This document shows positions 58,817 through 64,000 of a stretch of DNA of 64,000 bases, piece after piece. Position 1 is the first letter of the stretch. Each line of letters opens with the position of its first letter. Source of the DNA: Thalassobacillus sp043497085 (GTDB lineage: Bacteria > Bacillota > Bacilli > Bacillales > Halobacillaceae); NCBI GenBank assembly GCA_043497085.1, contig JBIEKI010000001.1, one strand, 5' to 3'. Position numbers and translations under genes: made by a program. The notes below the pieces were generated by a model. That model saw nothing but the letters and a program-made list of their open reading frames with translations. It was not told where the DNA came from and made no database searches.

Positions 58817-60739
58817 GTGAATAAAAAAGCGATAAATGATTTAGGATTTAATCAAATTATTGAAGAGATTGCTTCTAACGCACTGACACACAAAGGAAAA
58901 CAGACAGTACGTGCATTAACGCCTATGGTAGATAAGAGGCAAATTGAACGTTCATTTCAGGAAATTGGCGAGGCTATCGCAGTAATGCGCATTAATTCCA
59001 GTGTACCGATTCATTCTTTGGATTCAGTGATTCGTTCGTTGGAAGAGGGAGAGAAAGGGCGTTACCTTCCAGTCGGTTCACTTCAAGGGATTATTGAGTT
59101 TTTGGATCATTGTCGCAAGCTGAAGCGGTTTATGGATGATAAAGGATATGTTGCCCCGACGATTTCCGTCTATGTCGATTCCATGGCAGACTTAACCTTC
59201 CTGGAGGAGGAATTACGAAGGTGCTTGAAAAATGGAAGAATCGATGACTATGCCTCCAAAGCGTTATTAAAAGTCAGGCGTGATTTACAGACAGAACAGA
59301 CAAAACTGAAAAATCGAGCCCAGGAAGTGCTGAAAAAACAATCTTCTTTTTTACAAGAACAAATGATTATAGAAAAGAGTGGTCGTCTTACCCTTCCAGT
59401 TAAACGAGAATACCGCCTGAAAGTAAAGGGGGCGGTAATTGATACCTCTTCTTCAGGGGCCACCGTTTTCATGGAACCGAAGGAACTGAAAGAGCGGCAG
59501 GACATGATTGAATATATGAAACTGTCTGAGCAGCATGAAGTTGAACAAATATTGTACTACCTGACTGGGACTGTACTTGAATACAAGCAGGAAATCCTCA
59601 TTGCTATTGAGGTCATGCATCAGTACGATGTCATTTTCGCCAAGGCTAAATACGCCAATCATATAAAGGCTGCTATGCCTGGACTGAACAGAGAGAATCG
59701 GATTGCGCTGATTGATGCCCGTCACCCTCACCTTGGGAAGGAGGCTGTACCATTAACAATCGAAATGCAACCAGAGGAACAAGCGTTGATGATTACCGGC
59801 CCTAATACAGGTGGGAAAACTGTGACCCTTAAAACTACTGGTCTATTAACGATGATGGCCCAGGCAGGCTTATGGATCCCGGCCAGTCCGGAATCCCAAG
59901 TGATGATATTTGATGATATTTTTTGTGATATTGGCGATGGACAAAGCATTGAGGCCAATTTAAGCACCTTTAGTTCAAGGCTTGTCAATATCATTGAAAT
60001 CTTACAAGATGCTCGACCGGGAACCTTGGCATTAATTGATGAAATCGGTTCAGGCACAGAGCCTAATGAAGGGATGGGTCTGGCTCAGGCTATTTTGGAG
60101 CAGTTGGTGACGAAGCAAGCGAAACTTATGGTTACGACCCATTTTACAGAGATGAAAGAGCTTGCTCATCAGCGTGATGATTTTATCAATGGTTCCATGT
60201 CCTTTGACTTGGAGACATTACAACCGACCTATAAATTGGTGATTGGGGAAGCGGGTGATAGTCAGGCATTTCAAATTGCATTAAAGCTGGGGCTTCATCC
60301 TTCCATCATCCAGCGTGCCCATGAAGTTACCTATCACGAAAAAAAGGAGTACCCCTTGGATCGAGAAATGCTTAATTCTAATGAAATGAAACAGCAGATA
60401 AACGTTCCACGCTATAAGAAAAAGAACACTGCTTCCAAACGAGAGACTACATTCTCCCGTTATAATATGGGTGATAATGTGAAGATAAAAGCAACAGGGG
60501 AAACAGCCATTGTTTATAAAGGGCCAGATGACAATGGAGATTACATCATCCAGCAGAAGGATAAAAAGCTGAAAATGAATCATAAACGACTGGAGCTGTA
60601 CATCAAAGCTCAGGAGCTTTATCCTCCTGATTACGATTTTGATACCATCTTCCAGTCTAAGGAATACCGAAAAGTTACTAAACAGCTTGACCGTAAGCAT
60701 GTGGAAGGTCTGACCATTGAGACCGAAGATGATTGTTAG
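58817..60739 (+). CDS. MutS2-like ATPase lacking the Smr domain
   Basis: 640 residues from GTG 58817 (AAAGGAG upstream). The ATPase core has TGPNTGGKTVTLKT (about residue 327), IFDDIFCDIGDGQSIEANLSTFSS, LIDEIGSGTEPNEG and TTHFTEMK. The N-terminus (IIEEIASNALTHKGKQTV, SVPIHSLDSVIRSLEEG) and a C-terminal KOW-like segment (YNMGDNVKIKATGETAIVYKG) are of MutS2 type, but the Smr nuclease domain of standard MutS2 (about 785 residues) is absent. MutS2 rescues collided ribosomes in B. subtilis; a role in ribosome rescue or antibiotic protection is inferred here from the attenuator upstream. Own terminator. Confidence 0.88.
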   Translation: MNKKAINDLGFNQIIEEIASNALTHKGKQTVRALTPMVDKRQIERSFQEIGEAIAVMRINSSVPIHSLDSVIRSLEEGEKGRYLPVGSLQGIIEFLDHCRKLKRFMDDKGYVAPTISVYVDSMADLTFLEEELRRCLKNGRIDDYASKALLKVRRDLQTEQTKLKNRAQEVLKKQSSFLQEQMIIEKSGRLTLPVKREYRLKVKGAVIDTSSSGATVFMEPKELKERQDMIEYMKLSEQHEVEQILYYLTGTVLEYKQEILIAIEVMHQYDVIFAKAKYANHIKAAMPGLNRENRIALIDARHPHLGKEAVPLTIEMQPEEQALMITGPNTGGKTVTLKTTGLLTMMAQAGLWIPASPESQVMIFDDIFCDIGDGQSIEANLSTFSSRLVNIIEILQDARPGTLALIDEIGSGTEPNEGMGLAQAILEQLVTKQAKLMVTTHFTEMKELAHQRDDFINGSMSFDLETLQPTYKLVIGEAGDSQAFQIALKLGLHPSIIQRAHEVTYHEKKEYPLDREMLNSNEMKQQINVPRYKKKNTASKRETTFSRYNMGDNVKIKATGETAIVYKGPDDNGDYIIQQKDKKLKMNHKRLELYIKAQELYPPDYDFDTIFQSKEYRKVTKQLDRKHVEGLTIETEDDC

Positions 60740-60768
60740 AGCTTGATGATTAGTGTGAAGTAACTACT

Positions 60769-60800
60769 GACCCTTTCCGATTATGGAAAGGGTCTTTTTT
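60769..60800 (+). terminator. Terminator of the MutS2-like gene
   Basis: GACCCTTTCC/GGAAAGGGTC followed by TTTTTT. Confidence 0.85.
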
Positions 60801-60957
60801 ACCAGTGGGGAGATCCTTTCACTGAAGTTTTCTTTCTGTAGGGGGATGTTTCCTGGCTTATACGTAGTTGCCATCTTTTCACATTATCGGTATTCTAAAA
60901 ATAGACAGAATAATCAGACATAAGTGCGAACGCAATTTTAAAAAAAGGAGTGTATGC

Positions 60958-62124
60958 ATGCAGAACTTTGGAAATCAAGTACAGTTCCGTTTATATCAGA
61001 CGATGCAGCAACCGGATCCAGAACGGCTTCCGGTGGTTTATGAGGAGTGGGAAGAAAAAGCCAGGGAAGTGCTACAGGATGGTCCCTATGATTATGTGGC
61101 AGCCGGCGCTGGAGCGGGTAAAACAATGAAAGCAAACCTTAACTCCTTTGATCATTGGGAAATCATTCCGAGGATGCTCCGAAATGTGGAACAGCGAGAT
61201 TTAGACATACAGCTATTTGGCCATACATACCCGTTTCCAGTCCTCCATGCACCGATAGGAGTGCAATCGATCATCCATGAGGACGGGGATTTAGGTTCTG
61301 CAAGAGCGTGTGCAGAACTAGGTGTGCCGTTTATTACGAGCAGTGCTTCGACGACGCCGATGGAGAAAATTGCTGAAGAAATGGGAGATGCACCGCGGTG
61401 GTTTCAATTATATTGGAGCAACGATCCGGATATCGCAGCCAGCTTTTTAAAAAGAGCAGAAGCTTCCGGTTACTCGGCAATCGTAGTGACGCTGGATACC
61501 CCGATGATGGCCTGGCGGGAAAAAGATCTGAAGAATGTTTATCTTCCATTCTTGTTAGGAGAAGGTGTAGGAAACTACTTTACGGACCCGGCATTTTGTG
61601 CCAAGCTGGGGAAATCTCCACAAGAGGACCCGGAAGCGGCGATCAAGCTATGGACCCAAGTGTTCGGTAACGCTGGCTTAACTTGGGAAGATATTGCCTT
61701 CTTGAAGGCTAATACAAACCTCCCTATCATACTAAAAGGCATTCTTCACCCGGATGATGCTAAACGTGCCCTGGAATATGGAGCAGATGGCGTAATTGTA
61801 TCCAATCATGGTGGGCGCCAGGTAGATGGGGCGATAGGAGCACTTGATGCATTGCCTGGAGTCTGCAACGTTATTCAGGATAAGATTCCTGTCCTAATGG
61901 ATAGCGGAATAAGGAGAGGTTCCGATATTATTAAAGCAATGGCTTTAGGAGCTAAAGCAGTACTTATAGGGAGGCCGTGCATGTATGGCCTGGCGGCAGC
62001 TGGACAGCAGGGAGTAACAGAAGTATTGCAAAATATGATTGCTGACCTGGACATTACGCTGCCATTGTGTGGGGAAAGTTCTGTAAAAGACCTCAATGCA
62101 GCGATTCTCAGAAAAGCAGAATGA
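60958..62124 (+). CDS. Lactate 2-monooxygenase-type FMN enzyme
   Basis: 388 residues from ATG 60958 behind AAAAAGGAG; the frame opens 90 bases earlier. FMN alpha-hydroxy acid dehydrogenase fold: PVLHAPIGVQSIIHEDGD, FITSSASTTPMEKIAEEMG, WFQLYW, VSNHGGRQVDGAIGAL with the active-site His (about 284) and Arg, and LMDSGIRRGSDIIKAMALGAKAVLIGRP for the FMN phosphate. The length and N-terminus (YEEWEEKAREVL) fit lactate 2-monooxygenase, which turns lactate and O2 into acetate, CO2 and water; lactate oxidase activity is the alternative. Confidence 0.88.
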   Translation: MQNFGNQVQFRLYQTMQQPDPERLPVVYEEWEEKAREVLQDGPYDYVAAGAGAGKTMKANLNSFDHWEIIPRMLRNVEQRDLDIQLFGHTYPFPVLHAPIGVQSIIHEDGDLGSARACAELGVPFITSSASTTPMEKIAEEMGDAPRWFQLYWSNDPDIAASFLKRAEASGYSAIVVTLDTPMMAWREKDLKNVYLPFLLGEGVGNYFTDPAFCAKLGKSPQEDPEAAIKLWTQVFGNAGLTWEDIAFLKANTNLPIILKGILHPDDAKRALEYGADGVIVSNHGGRQVDGAIGALDALPGVCNVIQDKIPVLMDSGIRRGSDIIKAMALGAKAVLIGRPCMYGLAAAGQQGVTEVLQNMIADLDITLPLCGESSVKDLNAAILRKAE

Positions 62125-62129
62125 TAGAA

Positions 62130-62172
62130 GGCTAACACAAAAATAGCAGTGCTGTTTTGTGTTAGCCTTTTT
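62130..62172 (+). terminator. Terminator of the lactate monooxygenase gene
   Basis: GGCTAACACAAAA pairs with TTTTGTGTTAGCC, then TTTTT. Confidence 0.85.
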
Positions 62173-62269
62173 GGTATTATTTTCGCTGATTGAAAATGAG
62201 CGTGTCTTCAGGTACTTTTGGTGAAATCCTCAGGTTTTTTCATGCTTTTTAACAAAGCAGAAAAGCACA

Positions 62270-62297
62270 AAAAAGACTCCCATTATAAGGAGTCTTC
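62270..62297 (-). terminator. Terminator of the DoxX-like gene
   Basis: AAGACTCC/GGAGTCTT around eight bases; minus strand continues in T. Confidence 0.75.
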
Positions 62298-62298
62298 G

Positions 62299-62658
62299 TC
62301 ATAATCCACGTGGATAGTTTCGATAAAGGATAAACAGCAATCCTAACATCACTATATCCAAACGTGCATGGAACAAGGCCTGCACAAACCCGTCGTGCAA
62401 GGCTGGAACTTTTGTCAGTAAAATAGCGGCAATGATTATAAACATTAAAATAATAGCAGAATTTTTCACATACTTATCCATAATCAGCATGATGCCGGCT
62501 GCCAATTCTACTGTAGCGACCGCATACATCAATTGCACCGGGCTTGGAAGTCCCAGATTTATAAATATATTCGCCAGATCCGAGTTGAGCAGCTTCATCA
62601 ATGCTGATGTGATGAACACAAATGCTACTAAATAACGGATTAATTTCATAGTCGTCAT
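62299..62658 (-). CDS. DoxX-like membrane protein
   Basis: 119 residues with four membrane helices; LVAFVFITSALMKLLN at the start and VATVELAAGIMLIMDKY in the second helix match the DoxX/MauE fold. Such proteins have been linked to thiosulfate:quinone oxidation and redox homeostasis, but the family is broad. GGGGG RBS. Stands alone. Confidence 0.75.
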   Translation of the reverse strand: MTTMKLIRYLVAFVFITSALMKLLNSDLANIFINLGLPSPVQLMYAVATVELAAGIMLIMDKYVKNSAIILMFIIIAAILLTKVPALHDGFVQALFHARLDIVMLGLLFILYRNYPRGL

Positions 62659-62731
62659 CGCCTGTCCCCCTTTGTAAGAGACTATGCACGCCGGTGACAG
62701 ACAATGACTAGCATTTGGGAGGTATTGCCCG

Positions 62732-62762
62732 TAAAAAAAACAGAGCTGAACCCAGCCCTGTT
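62732..62762 (-). terminator. Terminator of the DUF2817 gene
   Basis: ACAGGGCTGG/CAGCTCTGT stem on the minus strand followed by eight T. Confidence 0.75.
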
Positions 62763-63882
62763 ATACTATTTCTTCTTTTTTCAAGATGGATTCTATACCA
62801 AAACGTCCTTCTTTCAGTACAGCTTCCCGCCACTTTTGTTCTTCTGGATAGAACATGGCTTTGAATTCATCAAGAACCCATTGCCGATCTTCCTCTTTTT
62901 CTGCACCTTCCCAGTATAGCCGGTTTTCGAGCACAATGGTTGTGAACTCGCGTAATTCGGCTTTCTTTCCTTCCCCAAAGGTACCAAATTCGAATAATGC
63001 GGAAAAAAGCTCCGTGTCAGGGTATTCTTCCTTCCTTAGTTTATGAAAATGGTTGGTAGAGTCGCCTTTTACCTTTTTAGGCGTGAATTTTTGGATGTTT
63101 TTCATTCCATAAAAGGATTTCAGTTCATCTTCATCACGCTCATCAAGTTCTGATGCGACCATAGTGATTTCATTGGTCGGGCCAAGAGCGGTATGCCAGT
63201 CCATATGGATGACTTTCGTGTAGTCTGCCAGCAGTTTTCGCTGCATCTTTTTTAAGAAAGCGGCCGACTCTTCCTCTTTATTACCGCCGAAATAGACGCC
63301 TTTTTCATACTCGAACTGTCCCATCCCTTTCGCTTCTTTGATGGCACTGTACCCTTCCTTGGCTAACGCCTTTGTCAGTTGGGCATGAAGCTCATTTTTA
63401 TCGTTTTTCAAGTAAGTAATTTTTCCATTAGGAAGAAAGAGTTCACTTTCTTTTTCGTAATTTTTATTAACGTCCTCAGGAACAGAGTTCTCATCATAGA
63501 GCTGGTTCCGGTTTAAGTCGACGTTGTTTTCATTGACACGACGAAAATTTCTCATCCCCCATGGGTTGAGCCCATGAATCAGGCAGATACCCGTCGTTTC
63601 AGGGTCCATCTGGTTCAGGTATTCATCGACAAACAAACGAATGACTGCTGCGCCGGCATATCCTTCAATGCCGTGCTCCCCAGAAGTGAAGAACAACACT
63701 TTGTCATTAGAAGAACGTGCGTCAGCGTATATCATATCAATGGTGTTATCCTCCCCCGCTGAAATGGTTTCGCTTGTCAGCTCGGCTTCTGGCCATTTTT
63801 CTTTTATTTTATCGAGGTGGCTGCGAAATGCAGCGCGTGATTCTTCGTAACTATTAGGAAAATAGTGTAGAGGTTCGCTCAT
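62761..63882 (-). CDS. DUF2817 zinc carboxypeptidase-like protein
   Basis: 373 residues. TSGEHGIEGYAGAAVIRL holds the first zinc ligands (His and Glu of HxxE), HGLNPWGMRNFRRVNENNVDLNRN is the substrate-binding segment of M14-type peptidases, and VIHMDWHTALGP gives the third ligand His. DUF2817 belongs to the succinylglutamate desuccinylase/aspartoacylase branch, so amide hydrolysis in the cytoplasm is likely; the substrate is unknown. No signal peptide. Starts at ATG 63882. Confidence 0.85.
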   Translation of the reverse strand: MSEPLHYFPNSYEESRAAFRSHLDKIKEKWPEAELTSETISAGEDNTIDMIYADARSSNDKVLFFTSGEHGIEGYAGAAVIRLFVDEYLNQMDPETTGICLIHGLNPWGMRNFRRVNENNVDLNRNQLYDENSVPEDVNKNYEKESELFLPNGKITYLKNDKNELHAQLTKALAKEGYSAIKEAKGMGQFEYEKGVYFGGNKEEESAAFLKKMQRKLLADYTKVIHMDWHTALGPTNEITMVASELDERDEDELKSFYGMKNIQKFTPKKVKGDSTNHFHKLRKEEYPDTELFSALFEFGTFGEGKKAELREFTTIVLENRLYWEGAEKEEDRQWVLDEFKAMFYPEEQKWREAVLKEGRFGIESILKKEEIV

Positions 63883-64000
63883 GAACTACCCCATCCTTTC
63901 CGCTTTTATTTCTTTCTTTATTTCCACAATGAAGGATTATCAAACTACTATCTGTTTCAATTACCTGTGTAATGAGGTGGCAGTCCGTGTTATAAGAAAG
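63883..64000. other. Upstream region of the DUF2817 gene
   Basis: 118 bases to the window edge. Holds the RBS (GGATGGGG on the minus strand) and presumably its promoter. Nothing further recognised. Confidence 0.4.

Overview
The window looks like chromosomal DNA from a low-to-mid GC, endospore-former-type Bacillota of the family Bacillaceae. A moderately halophilic genus such as Halobacillus, Virgibacillus or Pontibacillus is my inference from protein flavour, not proven. The evidence is AGGAGG-type ribosome binding sites with frequent TTG/GTG starts, sigma-A promoters, LacI/CcpA-type operators, paired SMR exporters, a class I fructose-bisphosphate aldolase of the Bacillales type, and an exact Bacillus-type parS site (56231-56246). 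The parS suggests the origin-proximal part of the chromosome.

Region by region. (1) 1-7.4 kb is a strongly AT-rich accessory block: a GIY-YIG plus Schlafen-type helicase protein (partial, minus strand), a large SEC-C protein with a PD-(D/E)XK-like core, a YaaC-like protein, an unknown protein and a HExxH metallopeptidase-like protein. It reads as an acquired island, possibly defensive. (2) 7.7-20.6 kb is general chromosome: small membrane proteins, a flavin amine oxidase, malate:quinone oxidoreductase, a staygreen homologue, a Vpr-like secreted subtilase, an RsiV-like protein, a decayed MFS transporter fused in frame to the next gene, an M28 aminopeptidase and a CoA-type Nudix hydrolase. (3) 21.2-27.9 kb is a beta-glucoside module: a GH3 beta-glucosidase divergent from a sugar ABC importer and its LacI regulator, with mirror-image operators over two good promoters. 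(4) 28-38 kb holds a kinase-like protein, WrbA, a PadR/HAAS pair with two near-identical operators, a secreted thermonuclease, an XRE/membrane pair, a PD-(D/E)XK plus Schlafen-type helicase and a GrpB-GNAT fusion.

(5) 38.3-52.0 kb is the most striking part: a class II lanthipeptide cluster. One strand carries a LuxR-type regulator, LanT (C39 exporter), LanP (subtilase) and LanM, with overlapping ends. The other carries an ABC-LytTR regulator, an ABC immunity transporter and two tandem, almost identical LanA precursors. Both precursors carry SDVQPE after the double glycine, matching the hexapeptides that LanP enzymes remove in the lichenicidin and cytolysin systems. This predicts an 18-residue two-ring peptide resembling a beta or CylLS peptide cut short. 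Next to it is an RRNPP-type (HTH plus TPR) regulator followed by an unlisted 55-residue exported pro-peptide gene, which looks like the regulator's own pheromone. This suggests quorum control of the lanthipeptide.

(6) 52.4-64 kb holds aldolase, an MFS exporter, an SMR pair, parS beside an orphan DnaB N-terminal domain, an FAD enzyme, a DUF378 protein, a dispersed palindromic repeat, and a MutS2-like gene without Smr domain. That gene lies behind a promoter, a seven-codon leader peptide, a long inverted repeat and two terminators, which is the layout of antibiotic-induced ribosome-mediated attenuation. Lactate 2-monooxygenase, a DoxX-like protein and a DUF2817 zinc carboxypeptidase-like protein close the window. 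No rRNA, tRNA, CRISPR array or intact insertion sequence was seen.
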